The notes below the pieces were generated by a model. It ran no database searches and was not told the DNA's origin. It saw only the letters and a program-made list of their open reading frames with translations. DNA of 64,000 bases from Kumtagia sp964244725 (GTDB taxonomy: Bacteria > Pseudomonadota > Alphaproteobacteria > Rhizobiales > Rhizobiaceae): positions 1 through 64,000 of the forward strand of contig CAXTJQ010000007.1 in assembly GCA_964244725.1 (NCBI GenBank). Reading direction: 5' to 3'. Shown here piece after piece: positions 7,984 to 17,529 of the stretch. Position 1 is the first letter of the stretch. Each line of letters starts with the position of its first letter. A program made the position numbers and the translations under genes.

Positions 7984-10900
7984 CTATTCCGCCGGAACTC
8001 CGTGGTGGGCGGTCTCTTCCGGGGTCGCCTGCTCATCGGCCGGCCGGCGGCGGAAGCGCGACGCGATGCGCTCGATCTCGACGAAAATCACCGGCGTGAT
8101 GAACAGCGTCAGGATCTGGCTGACGATCAGGCCGCCGACGACGGCGATGCCGAGCGGCCTGCGCAACTCGGAGCCGGCGCCCGACCCGAGCGCGATCGGC
8201 AGCGCGCCGAGCAGCGCGCAGAAGGTGGTCATCATGATCGGCCGGAAGCGCCGGACGGCCGCCTCGCGGATCGCCTTGGCCGGCGGCATGCCCTCCTCGC
8301 GGTCGAGCTGCAAGGCGACGTCGATCATCATGATGGCGTTCTTCTTGACGATGCCGATCAACATCAGCAGGCCGATCACCGCGATGATCGAGAGGTCGAA
8401 CCCGAACAGCTTCAGAGAGAGCAGCGCGCCGGCGGTGGCGGCCGGCAGGCCTGACAGGATGGTCAGCGGGTGCGCGAAGCTCTCGTAGAGGACGCCGAGC
8501 ACGACATAGATCGCCAGGATCGCTGCGCCGATCAGGATGGCCGTGTTGGCGGTCGCGTCCTCGAACACCTGGGCGGTGCCGGCATAGGTGGTGAAGACCG
8601 TCGCCGGAAGCTCGATCTGCGCCTTGATGGATTCAATGGCGGCCGTGGAGTCACCGAGCGAAGTCCCTTCCGGCAAGTTGAACGACACGGTGACCGAGGT
8701 GAGCTGCCCGGTCTGGTTGACGGTCACGGGCCCGGCGGCGCGGTCGATGGTGGCGATCGCGGCCAGAGGCACGAGTTGGCCACCGGACGTCGGAATGCGG
8801 ATGGCGCGAAGGGCCTGCTCATTCCAGCCGCCCGAGAGAGCGTACTCAAGGATCACGTCATAGCTGTTGCCGGTCGACTGAATCTGGGTCACCACGAAGG
8901 TGCCAAATCCCGCCTGCAGCGTCGAACGCAAGGTCGCGGCGCTGATGCCAAGCGCGTCGGCGCGGTCGCTGTCGATGCTGATGCGCGCCTGCAGGCCATT
9001 CTGCTGCAGGTCCGACGCGACATCGATGAAATGGCCGGTATCGGCGCGCATCGCATCGGCGATTTTGCCGGACCACTCACGCACGGCGGCCGAATCCAGC
9101 GACTGGACGACGAGTTGGTACTGGCTCTGCGTCGAGCGGCCGCCGAAGCGCAGGCTCTGCGTCGGCGTGATGAAAATCTTCAGGCCGGCCAGCGGCGCGA
9201 GCGACCGGCGGAGCGCCGCCAGCGTCTGATCGAGCGGGGCGCGTCCGTCGCGCGGCTTGAGCTGCACGAACATGGAGCCGGCGTTGAGGGAGCTGCCGTT
9301 GGGGCCGGCGCCGAGCGTCGACGTCACGTGGGCTACAGCCGGATCGGCGGAGATCACCTCCGCGGCCCGCGCCTGCAGCTTGCTCATCGCCGCGTAGGAG
9401 ATGTCCTGGCGGCCCTGGGTCGACACGTTGAGGAGCCCGATGTCCTCCTGCGGGAAAAAGCTGCGCGGCAACGCGGCGACCAGCCAGCCGGAGGCGACGA
9501 AGGACAGCAGGAAGACGAAGAGAACGATGAAGCGGTTGGCCAGGCACCATCCGACGGACCGGTCGTAGCCGCGCGTCACGGATTCGAAGGCGCGGTCGAA
9601 CAGCGCCGCCGGCCCGCGCACCGGCGTATCGGGACGCGGCAGACGCGCCGCCATCATCGGGGTCACCGTCAGCGAAACGACCGCAGAGGCGATGATCGAA
9701 AGCGCGACGACGACGCCGAATTCGTTCAGTACGCGGCCAACGACGCCGCCCATCAGCAGGATCGGCAGGAACACGGCGCAAAGCGAAAGCGACATGGAGA
9801 TGATCGTGCCCGCCACCTCGCGGCTGCCGACCAACGCCGCCTCGAACGGCTCCATGCCTTCCTCGACGTGCCGGACGATGTTTTCCAGCATCACGATGGC
9901 GTCGTCGACGACCAGGCCGACCGAAAGGGTCAGCGCCAGGAGCGAGATATTGTCGACCGAAAAGCCCAGGACGTACATACCCGCGAACGTGGCCACCAGC
10001 GACAGCGGCACCGCGACCGTCGGTACGAGCGTGGCCGGAATGCGGCCGAGGAAAAGGTAGATGACGAGGATCACCAGCGCGATGGTCAAGCCGAGCGTGA
10101 ACTGCACGTCATGCACGGCGGCGCTGATCGATGTCGAGGCGTCGTTGGTGACGACGATGTGCATGGAGGCCGGCAGAGACGCCTCGAGTTCGGGCAGTTT
10201 CGCCTTGATGGCGTCGACGACCTCGACCGTATTGGCGTCGGGCTGGCGCTGGACCGCGAGCACGATCGCCGGCTGTCCGTCGAGCCAGCTGCCCTGGTTG
10301 ACGTTGTCGACGCTGTCGATCACGTCTGCGACATCGTCCAGGCGCACAAAGGCGCCGTTGGCCTGAGCGATGATCAGGCTGCTGAAACCCCTGGCGTCGG
10401 TGCGTTGCGTCGGCGCGTCGATGGTCAGCGCCTGGACGCCGTTCTGGATGGTTCCGACCGGAAGCTGGCTGTTGGCGTTGACCAGGGCCTGCTCGACGCC
10501 CGCGAGCGACAGGTTGCGGCTCGCCAGCTTCTGTGGATCGACCTCGACGCGCACCGCATAGGTCTTGGCGCCGTAGACCTGCGCCTGGGCGACGCCGGTG
10601 ATCGTCGAAAGCGCGGGCGAGATGACGTTCTCGGCGATGTCGTCGACCTTCGACAGCGGCGCGCCGTCGCTGATCAGCGCCAGCAGGATGACCGGCGCAT
10701 CCGCCGGGTTGGCCTTTCTGTAGCTCGGGGGCGTCGTGAGATTGTCGGGCAACTGCCGCGTCGAGCGGGCGATCGCCGCTTGCACGTCGGCGGCGGCAGC
10801 GTCGATGTCGCGCGACAAATCGAACTGGATCGTGATGCTGGTGTTGCCGAGCGTGGAGCGCGCGCTGATCGTGTCGATACCGGCGATGGTCTCGAACTGC

Positions 10901-11106
10901 TTGATCAACGGGGTGGAGACCGCGCTCGCCATCGTCTCAGGCGCGGCGCCGGCAAGCTGCGCGCTGACGTTGACGGTCGGGAAATCGGCCTGCGGGAGGG
11001 CCGCCACCGGAAGCTCGCTGTAGGCGGCGACTCCGGCCAGGATGAGGCCGACCGCGAGAAGGATCGTCGCGACGGGCCGCCTGATGAAGAGTTCGGAAAC
11101 GTTCAT
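7984..11106 (-). CDS. RND multidrug efflux permease (MdtB/MdtC-type, HAE1 family)
   Basis: Inner-membrane proton-driven exporter of the AcrB/MdtBC type working with an adaptor and an outer-membrane channel. At 1040 residues it has full family length. It opens with the RND signature NVSELFIRRPVATILLAVGL. The central part has the transmembrane motif GLVVDDAIVMLENIVRH carrying proton-relay acidic residues, and the C-terminal half has GIVKKNAIMMID and PIMMTT. The two porter-domain repeats and the 12-helix pattern are complete. Its ATG overlaps the stop of the adaptor gene by 4 bp. No outer-membrane factor gene is adjacent. Confidence 0.96.
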   Translation of the reverse strand: MNVSELFIRRPVATILLAVGLILAGVAAYSELPVAALPQADFPTVNVSAQLAGAAPETMASAVSTPLIKQFETIAGIDTISARSTLGNTSITIQFDLSRDIDAAAADVQAAIARSTRQLPDNLTTPPSYRKANPADAPVILLALISDGAPLSKVDDIAENVISPALSTITGVAQAQVYGAKTYAVRVEVDPQKLASRNLSLAGVEQALVNANSQLPVGTIQNGVQALTIDAPTQRTDARGFSSLIIAQANGAFVRLDDVADVIDSVDNVNQGSWLDGQPAIVLAVQRQPDANTVEVVDAIKAKLPELEASLPASMHIVVTNDASTSISAAVHDVQFTLGLTIALVILVIYLFLGRIPATLVPTVAVPLSLVATFAGMYVLGFSVDNISLLALTLSVGLVVDDAIVMLENIVRHVEEGMEPFEAALVGSREVAGTIISMSLSLCAVFLPILLMGGVVGRVLNEFGVVVALSIIASAVVSLTVTPMMAARLPRPDTPVRGPAALFDRAFESVTRGYDRSVGWCLANRFIVLFVFLLSFVASGWLVAALPRSFFPQEDIGLLNVSTQGRQDISYAAMSKLQARAAEVISADPAVAHVTSTLGAGPNGSSLNAGSMFVQLKPRDGRAPLDQTLAALRRSLAPLAGLKIFITPTQSLRFGGRSTQSQYQLVVQSLDSAAVREWSGKIADAMRADTGHFIDVASDLQQNGLQARISIDSDRADALGISAATLRSTLQAGFGTFVVTQIQSTGNSYDVILEYALSGGWNEQALRAIRIPTSGGQLVPLAAIATIDRAAGPVTVNQTGQLTSVTVSFNLPEGTSLGDSTAAIESIKAQIELPATVFTTYAGTAQVFEDATANTAILIGAAILAIYVVLGVLYESFAHPLTILSGLPAATAGALLSLKLFGFDLSIIAVIGLLMLIGIVKKNAIMMIDVALQLDREEGMPPAKAIREAAVRRFRPIMMTTFCALLGALPIALGSGAGSELRRPLGIAVVGGLIVSQILTLFITPVIFVEIERIASRFRRRPADEQATPEETAHHGVPAE

Positions 11107-12377
11107 GCCGGGTCCTTGACGGCGGCTTTCGGCGCTTCAGATCCGGCCTTCGCAGCGGCTGCATCCGACTTGGCCTTATCGCCCCCCTCGCGCACGACAG
11201 TGCCGTCGGCAAGGTCGACCTGGCCTTCGGTCACGACCTTGTCGCCCGCCCGCAGGCCGCCACTGATCCCGGCCCACTGGCCGTCGCGCAGCGCCACCGT
11301 CACCTCGCGGACTTCGATCGTGTTGTCGGGCTGCACCAGGTACACGATCGACTGCTCGTCGCGCGGCTCGACCGCGACGTTGGGCACCAGGACGAGCCCG
11401 TCCTGTTCGCCGGCCGTGACCGACACGTCGATCGACTGTCCCGGCCAAAGCGCGGCATCGTCGTTGGGAAGCTGCGCGCGGACGCGAAAGCTCGCCGACG
11501 CCTCGTCGACCGCATTGTCGACGAAAACGACGGGACCGACCTCGGCCGGCGCGTCCTTGCCTGCAAGCGAGGGCCGGACCTCGACCTTCAGCGTCTTTTC
11601 CCGAAGCGAAGCGCGAACGGTGGCGAGGTCGGTTTCGGGCAGCGAGAATTCGGCGTAGACCGGCGCCATGGCCGTGATGGTGACGATCGCCGCGCCGGTC
11701 TGCACAAGGCTGCCGAGCGACACCGAAAAAGCGCCGATCCGGCCGTCGAACGGGGCGCGCAGTTCCGTCTTGGACAGCGCGACGCGTTGCGCGGTCAGCG
11801 TCGCCTGGTCGAGGCCGACTGTCGCCTCGGCGGATTTGACGATCGCAGCCTGATCGTCCCCGGCCTGCTTGGTGCCCGCACCGCTGGCGACAAGCTTTTG
11901 CAGACGACCGAGGACCGTCCTGGCATTGTCGAGCGTAGCCTGGTCGCGGGCCAGGGCGGCCTCGTCCATGGCCACTTCGGCTCTCGCGGTCCGGTCGTCG
12001 AGCCGCGCCAGAAGATCGCCGGCCTTGACGGTAGCGCCGTCCCTGACGGCGATTTCGGCAATCAGGCCGACCGTTTCGCTGGCGATGGTCGTCGACGCCA
12101 GCGGCCGGACATAGCCGATCGTCCGGCGCTTCACGGGCAGGCGGCCGCTGGTCGCGGCAGCGATCGTCACGGTCACCTGCTTGCCGCCTTTTTCCTGGCC
12201 CCGCTTCTGTCCCCCGGCGGAGTCGGATTCCGCGCCTGCGGGCGGGGAACGCGCCGCCGCCGGTTCGACCCTGAGAAGACTTGCGACCCAGGTCGGCGCC
12301 ATGCCGACCCAGCGATCGCGGTAGACATATCCCGCCACCAGGATGGCGACGAGGACAAGCAGGCTCAGACGTCGCAT
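11103..12377 (-). CDS. RND efflux periplasmic adaptor (MdtA/AcrA-type)
   Basis: Membrane-fusion protein that bridges the RND pump and the outer-membrane channel. The 424-residue product has an N-terminal membrane anchor (residues ~4-20) and a Lys/Gly-rich linker. A lipoyl-like segment (VGLIAEIAVRDGATVKAGDLLARLD) is followed by an alpha-hairpin, a second lipoyl half (LRAPFDGRIG) and beta-barrel/MP domains. The C-terminus is an Ala/Lys-rich tail. It is first in the two-gene operon and its stop overlaps the permease start. Confidence 0.94.
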   Translation of the reverse strand: MRRLSLLVLVAILVAGYVYRDRWVGMAPTWVASLLRVEPAAARSPPAGAESDSAGGQKRGQEKGGKQVTVTIAAATSGRLPVKRRTIGYVRPLASTTIASETVGLIAEIAVRDGATVKAGDLLARLDDRTARAEVAMDEAALARDQATLDNARTVLGRLQKLVASGAGTKQAGDDQAAIVKSAEATVGLDQATLTAQRVALSKTELRAPFDGRIGAFSVSLGSLVQTGAAIVTITAMAPVYAEFSLPETDLATVRASLREKTLKVEVRPSLAGKDAPAEVGPVVFVDNAVDEASASFRVRAQLPNDDAALWPGQSIDVSVTAGEQDGLVLVPNVAVEPRDEQSIVYLVQPDNTIEVREVTVALRDGQWAGISGGLRAGDKVVTEGQVDLADGTVVREGGDKAKSDAAAAKAGSEAPKAAVKDPA

Positions 12378-12647
12378 CGATCGACCACGGTCAGTTTGGG
12401 TTAGCGCTGATTGAGTTCTAGGGCAGCGGCCGGGCTAGACAACGGCGGGGCGGATTAACTCCCCTCCATGTGCGGTAAGCCCTTCGCTTCCTTGGTGCAG
12501 AATCCGCGCCTCTCGAACGACGCTTCGGGTTCCCGGTTCCATCGCCAACGACGTTTCCAGCGGAAGCGCGATGTGAATCATCGGCCGCCCCAAGATTGGG
12601 CTGTCGCGCCAAGCGACGGCGTGCAAGACTGGCGCAAGGATAGCCGC

Positions 12648-14684
12648 ATGTCCGCATCGTTGAGCGGGCGGGACGAAACGCGCATGCGGCGAGGCGGTCA
12701 AAGGCAAGCGGCCGCGTTGGAGTGCGCCGAGTTGGCGGGGATGGACGACTATCTGGAAGCGCGTTTCGCCGCGGGATTGGATGCGCCTCTTGTCGCGCCG
12801 AAGGCTTTGCCGGAGCAGCGCGACCTGTCCATGCGATCGCTCATGGGTCTTCTTTTCGGCGGCGTGACGGCAGCGATCCTCCTGCTGCCGGCGCTTGCCA
12901 CTGCGATCCAGGCGCCGATCCCACGCGGCATCCAGATGGGGTACCAAAAGGCCGATCCGACACAGGGCCTGCTCCAGTTGGGCCGGGCGCCGCGCTTGTC
13001 GATCGCCGCGCGCCGCTACGACGACGCCGACAATCGCAGCATGGACGTTCCCGCGATCATGGCGACCGGCGACCATGATCTGTTGCGCAACGTCGCCTTC
13101 CGGCATGTCCGGCTCGATCTCTCCGTCGCCACCCCCGTTGACGCGCATTTTCCACCCTACGACCCCACCGATGCAGCGGATAGGGGCGACGATCCTGCCG
13201 CATCGAGCCGGTCGGTTCTGCTATACGGCGAAAGCACGGACGGCAGCGTCCTGCTGCGCAGTACGGCGCTTTCAGACGCGTTCGACCTCAACGCGGTCGA
13301 CAGCATGAGCAACGGCGAAGCGGAGCGTCAGTCGCGGGAAACCGACGCCATGCTTCTGGCGCGGCAATCGGGATCCGGCCTTCCGACGATCGATCCCGTG
13401 CGCTTCGGAAAGGCCTTGCGATCTGCGGCGGTCCCGCCGCTCCCGATGGCGGTTCGGTTGCGCGTGAAAATCGTCGGGCAGAACATGACCGTCTTCCCGG
13501 CTTCGCGCACTGGGTCGCGTCCACGCTTCATCGAGCGGACGCTCGTGCTTTCCAAAACGAAGGGCGTCGAGGAAGCGCTGACGGAAGCGGGCATGGAGGG
13601 CGACGCGGCCAAGACTGCGGCAGCCGCTCTGATTCCGTTGATTGGCTCATCGAACGGCGGCAAGGACGCCGCGGTCTTGCGGATCGGGCTGGAAAACGGC
13701 GATGCGGGACCTCGGATCGTACGCATCACGGCCAGCGGAGAAAGCGAAACCTTGGCCACCATCGCCCTTGACGACGCTGGCGTGTTCGTAGCGGCCCCCG
13801 AGCCGGTCGCCAACCCGTCCGTGCTGGCCGCGCGGCGGCGCATGGCGAAGCCGGCCGATAGCGAGGCCAAAGCCAGGACGGTCTACGATGCGATCAACGG
13901 TGCGGCGCTCGCCTACCACCTCCCCGAAGCCGTCACCCGGCAGATCGTCCGGCTGCTGTCGAACGCGGTCGACTTCAACGCCCCGCTTGCAACAGCCGAC
14001 CGGCTCGAACTGTTCTTTTCCGAACCGAAATTCGAGGCGGGCGCCTCGCATACGCCGGAGATCTACTTTGCGCGCTACGCTTTCGGCGCGAGCAAAGGCA
14101 GCCTGTATCGCTACGAGATGTCCGAAGGCGGCGTCGGCTATTTCGGTCCGGAAGGCCTAAGCCGAAGCGCTCTCTTGATGCGCAAGCCGCTGGCGCGCGG
14201 CGTGTTCAAATCCGGTTTCGGCATGCGCCAACATCCGATCCTTGGCGGCGCCCGCATGCATTCGGGCGTCGACTGGGCCGCACCCGCCGGCTCGCCCATC
14301 GCCGCGGCCGGGAGCGGCGTCGTCGAGGCGGCGGGATGGCATGGCGAATACGGCCGGCAGACGGTCATTCGCCACGCCAATGGCTACACCACATCGTATT
14401 CGCATCAGAGCGTCATCATGCCGGATGTCGTGCCGGGCGCCTTTGTCGCGCAGGGGCAAGTGATCGGCCTGGTGGGCGCGACCGGACTCGCGACGGGCCC
14501 GCACCTGCATTACGAAGTCGCGATCAACGGCAACAAGGTCGATCCGCTGCGGGTCCGCCTGCCGCAACGCAAGACGCTGCGCGGACCCGATCTGGACGCC
14601 TTCCTCGCGGAGCGCGACCGGATCGACGCGCTGCTCTACGACAAGCGCGACGGGCTGCTTAGCCTGGCGTCGAGCGGCAATTGA
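12648..14684 (+). CDS. M23-family (LytM-type) metallopeptidase
   Basis: Putative peptidoglycan endopeptidase. The 678-residue protein has a cytoplasmic N-terminus, one membrane segment (~res 64-86), a long extracytoplasmic region, and a C-terminal M23 domain (~res 515-630). The zinc/catalytic residues are visible in HSGVDWAAPAG, the YSHQ segment and HLHYEV. I chose the ATG at 12648 because AAGGA lies 7 bp upstream; an in-frame extension to 12468 has no such signal. It is divergent from the efflux operon and convergent with the DUF4198 gene. A role in opening the wall for the adjacent secretion system is possible but not shown. Confidence 0.9.
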   Translation: MSASLSGRDETRMRRGGQRQAAALECAELAGMDDYLEARFAAGLDAPLVAPKALPEQRDLSMRSLMGLLFGGVTAAILLLPALATAIQAPIPRGIQMGYQKADPTQGLLQLGRAPRLSIAARRYDDADNRSMDVPAIMATGDHDLLRNVAFRHVRLDLSVATPVDAHFPPYDPTDAADRGDDPAASSRSVLLYGESTDGSVLLRSTALSDAFDLNAVDSMSNGEAERQSRETDAMLLARQSGSGLPTIDPVRFGKALRSAAVPPLPMAVRLRVKIVGQNMTVFPASRTGSRPRFIERTLVLSKTKGVEEALTEAGMEGDAAKTAAAALIPLIGSSNGGKDAAVLRIGLENGDAGPRIVRITASGESETLATIALDDAGVFVAAPEPVANPSVLAARRRMAKPADSEAKARTVYDAINGAALAYHLPEAVTRQIVRLLSNAVDFNAPLATADRLELFFSEPKFEAGASHTPEIYFARYAFGASKGSLYRYEMSEGGVGYFGPEGLSRSALLMRKPLARGVFKSGFGMRQHPILGGARMHSGVDWAAPAGSPIAAAGSGVVEAAGWHGEYGRQTVIRHANGYTTSYSHQSVIMPDVVPGAFVAQGQVIGLVGATGLATGPHLHYEVAINGNKVDPLRVRLPQRKTLRGPDLDAFLAERDRIDALLYDKRDGLLSLASSGN

Positions 14685-14688
14685 CGCG

Positions 14689-15495
14689 CTACTGTTTGGG
14701 GATCGTGAAGGTCAGGGACGCCCAGTGGCTTTCCCAGGCAGCTTGCAGTTCAGGCGCCGCTTCGCGCATGTGCACCGCGTTGATCATGAATCGTCCGCCG
14801 TCGGCGAGCGGGATCGAGGCCCTGCCCTGATCGTCGGTGAGCACCTTGCTGCGCGCGATGGCGCCATGGTCCTGAAAGATCGAAATCTGCGTGCCGGCGA
14901 GCGGTTTATCCTGCCAGAGCAGCGTCACCGGCAGCGTCTTCAAGGCCGGATAGGCATAGGGATTGGCGCCGGCGACGAGTTCCAGCGGCATGCCGACCAC
15001 CTGGTCCCTGTCCTCGTCGGAGAGCGGACCGACCTGGATCAGGGTCTTGACCGTGCGCGAGAACACCTCGGTGAACCCGGTCATCGGCAAGCCGCGCGCC
15101 CGATGCAGCGGCAAGACCCATTCCAGGCCCTCGGAGGTCAGATAGGTCAGGAAAACGATCGGGTCGGTGAACACGACAGTGTTCGGTTTCCCGTAAAAGG
15201 CCACCACGCTCAAGCCCGGCTTGACCTCCGGCAGGCTGACAGCCGGCTGGTCGCCTTCATTGCCCTTCACATCGGCGACGTCGCCGCGATGGTAGACGCG
15301 CAGGAAATTGAACTTGCTGGAGATATAGGGATAGGCGTCGCCGACGAAGTACTGGCCGACGCGCAGATCGGTCGCGACCGGCCCTGGCTGGGCTAGCTGG
15401 CCGACCGGGTCGATCCAGAATTCATGCGCGGCGGCCGCGCCACAGGCATGAGCGACGAGGGCCGCGGCCAGGAGGATCGGCGTCAGCGGGCGCAT
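14689..15495 (-). CDS. DUF4198 periplasmic protein
   Basis: A 268-residue secreted protein with a signal peptide ending ..GAAAA-HEFWID, so the mature chain begins with a His, typical of DUF4198. This group is associated with cobalt/nickel transport systems (NikM-like annotation); the biochemical role is unknown. A mid-protein globular part is followed by a C-terminal beta-domain (KPLAGTQISIFQD..DDQGRASIPLADGGRFMINAVH). Its start codon shares one base with the gspD stop (TGATG), so it is the last gene of the gspGHICD transcript. That links it to type II secretion in this organism. Confidence 0.85.
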   Translation of the reverse strand: MRPLTPILLAAALVAHACGAAAAHEFWIDPVGQLAQPGPVATDLRVGQYFVGDAYPYISSKFNFLRVYHRGDVADVKGNEGDQPAVSLPEVKPGLSVVAFYGKPNTVVFTDPIVFLTYLTSEGLEWVLPLHRARGLPMTGFTEVFSRTVKTLIQVGPLSDEDRDQVVGMPLELVAGANPYAYPALKTLPVTLLWQDKPLAGTQISIFQDHGAIARSKVLTDDQGRASIPLADGGRFMINAVHMREAAPELQAAWESHWASLTFTIPKQ

Positions 15496-17513
15496 CAGTA
15501 GATCCCCTCGATCTCAAGCGGCAGCTTACGGGAATCGTCCTGAAGGAGAAGGCTTTTCTCGGTCAGCGGCTCGGCCTCGACTTCGCGGACGCGCCTGTAC
15601 TTCTTCTCGGCCGCCGCGCCGACATCAATCTTGTCGCGAAGAATCGTCGGCCGCAGGAACACGTAGAGCGTGCGGCGGGTGTTGCTCTTCTTGTCGCTGC
15701 GAAACAGTTTGCCGAGCAGCGGAACGTCGCCAAGCACCGGCACCTTGGCATTGCTCGACGTCTGGTCGTTGGTGATCAGGCCGCCGAGCACGATCGTGCC
15801 GCCATTGTCGGCGAGCACCGTCGTCTGGATGCTGCGCCGGTTGGTGATCAGGTCGGCGGCGCCGGGTACATTGGCGTTGACCAGGGAGGAGACTTCCTGG
15901 GAGACTTCGAGGCGGATGACGTCGCCATCGTTGATGCGCGGGACCACGCGCATGCTGATGCCGACATTCTCGCGGGTGATCGTGGTAAAGGGTTGCAGCG
16001 AGTTGCCGCCGGTCGAGTAGCTGCCGGTGCGGAACGGCACGTTCTGGCCGACGACGATCTCCGCCGCCTGGTTGTCGAGCGTGGTCAGGCTCGGCGTCGA
16101 CATCAGATTGGCTTTCGACGATTGCGCGAGCGCCTGCACCAGGATGCTGAAATCGTCGCCGACAGAAACGCCGACAGAAGCGCCGTCGCTGGTCAGCGCG
16201 ACGGCGGCGGGCACGCCGAGCAATTGCAAAATATTGGTCAGCGAGCGGCCGTTGTTGGAAAAGGAGGTCGCGGCGAGACTGCCGCGCTGGGCGGCGTCGC
16301 CGACGCCGAGCTGCACGCCGAACTGCTCGGCGACATCGCCGGAGATCTCCACGATCGCCGCTTCGATCATGACCTGCGGACGGCGCAGATCGAGCCCGGC
16401 GACGAGTTCCTCGATCTGAGCCACGGCCGTCGGACTGCCGCGCGCGACGATCGCGTTGATGTCGGGGGAGGTCTCGACCGCAAGGCCAGGCGTCGAGAAG
16501 CCGCTCGCGGCCGGACTGCGCTGCGTGTCGCTTTGCGCCGGCTTCGGGGTCAGACCCGACGCGGAGCCGAGCACGCTGTCGCGCAACGCCTGCGCGCCGT
16601 CGCCGCCCGAAGGCGGCGAGTCGTCCAGGCTTTGAACCGCGGGGTTGGTCGCCTTGCCTTCGCCGATCAGGCCGCGCAGCGTGCCGATCACGGCTTCGGC
16701 GTCCGCGTAGCGCAGGCGGATGACGCGCGTCGTGGTCGCGCCTTCGCCAGGCCGGTCGAGGCCAGCCAGAAGCTCGCGCGCCTGGGAAATGAGTTCAGGC
16801 GACCCTTTGACGAGCAGGGTGTTGCTGCGTTCGTCGACAGAGACGCGGATGGAATCGCCGATGATCTCCGACAGGACGTTGGAGGCAGCGCCGGCATTGG
16901 CGTAGCGCAGCCTGAAGGTCGCGTAGCCGCTGCCCTCGCCCGAATCGAGGGACAGGGCCAAGCTCTCGATGCGCCGGACGTTCTCGGCGCTGTCGGTGAT
17001 GACGATGGCGTTCGGCTTTTCGAGCGCTTCGAGGACGCCGAAGGACGCGACGAGCGGTTTTAGAACGCGGATCGCCTCGGCCGAGGGAAGGTTGCGCAGC
17101 CGGACCAGGCGCGTGACGAAGTCCTGCGAGTCCGGCGTCCCGGTACGGTCGATCGTCGAGCCGCCCTGCGTCGCGTTGGCCTGCGGGACGACGCGCCAGA
17201 TCTGGCCCGAGCGCACGGCGGCAAAGCCGTTGACGCGCAGCACCGACTGGAAGAGCGCCCAGACCTCATCGCGGTCCAGCGGTTCGGAAGAGATCACGGT
17301 GACCTTGCCGCGCACGTTGGGATCGAGAACCAACGTGCGGCCCGTCATGCTCGAAACCTGTTCGGAGAACACCTGGATTTCGGTGTCGCGAAGATTGATG
17401 ACGAAGGTCGACTCACTGTCTTGCGCCCGCGCCGCGTTGGCCTGCACGTAAAGCGCGGCCAACATCAACACCAGGCCCGCCACCATGCGCAGGGAACCAC
17501 TCAAGAACGCCAT
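15495..17513 (-). CDS. gspD: Type II secretion secretin GspD
   Basis: Outer-membrane secretin channel of the T2SS. The 672-residue protein has a signal peptide (residues ~1-30) and an N0 domain starting STFVINLRDTEIQVFSEQVS. Repeated N1-N3 KH-like domains follow (for example RVIRLRYADAEAVIGTLRGL), with a disordered insert in N3 (~res 290-340). The secretin barrel has VPFRTGSYS, ITRENVGISMRVVPRIN and GGTIVLGGLITND near the C-terminus. The start at 17513 begins a proper signal sequence; a longer frame from 17630 would overlap gspC. It follows gspC after 16 bp. No pilotin gene is obvious nearby. Confidence 0.96.
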   Translation of the reverse strand: MAFLSGSLRMVAGLVLMLAALYVQANAARAQDSESTFVINLRDTEIQVFSEQVSSMTGRTLVLDPNVRGKVTVISSEPLDRDEVWALFQSVLRVNGFAAVRSGQIWRVVPQANATQGGSTIDRTGTPDSQDFVTRLVRLRNLPSAEAIRVLKPLVASFGVLEALEKPNAIVITDSAENVRRIESLALSLDSGEGSGYATFRLRYANAGAASNVLSEIIGDSIRVSVDERSNTLLVKGSPELISQARELLAGLDRPGEGATTTRVIRLRYADAEAVIGTLRGLIGEGKATNPAVQSLDDSPPSGGDGAQALRDSVLGSASGLTPKPAQSDTQRSPAASGFSTPGLAVETSPDINAIVARGSPTAVAQIEELVAGLDLRRPQVMIEAAIVEISGDVAEQFGVQLGVGDAAQRGSLAATSFSNNGRSLTNILQLLGVPAAVALTSDGASVGVSVGDDFSILVQALAQSSKANLMSTPSLTTLDNQAAEIVVGQNVPFRTGSYSTGGNSLQPFTTITRENVGISMRVVPRINDGDVIRLEVSQEVSSLVNANVPGAADLITNRRSIQTTVLADNGGTIVLGGLITNDQTSSNAKVPVLGDVPLLGKLFRSDKKSNTRRTLYVFLRPTILRDKIDVGAAAEKKYRRVREVEAEPLTEKSLLLQDDSRKLPLEIEGIY

Positions 17514-17529
17514 TTCCCTTACTAGCACG

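Noticed and set aside
8470..11658. Very long plus-strand open frame (over 1000 codons) antisense to the RND permease
   Set aside because: Its Arg/His/Gly/Asp-rich composition is that of an antisense shadow in G+C-rich DNA, and the minus-strand frame encodes a fully recognisable RND pump.
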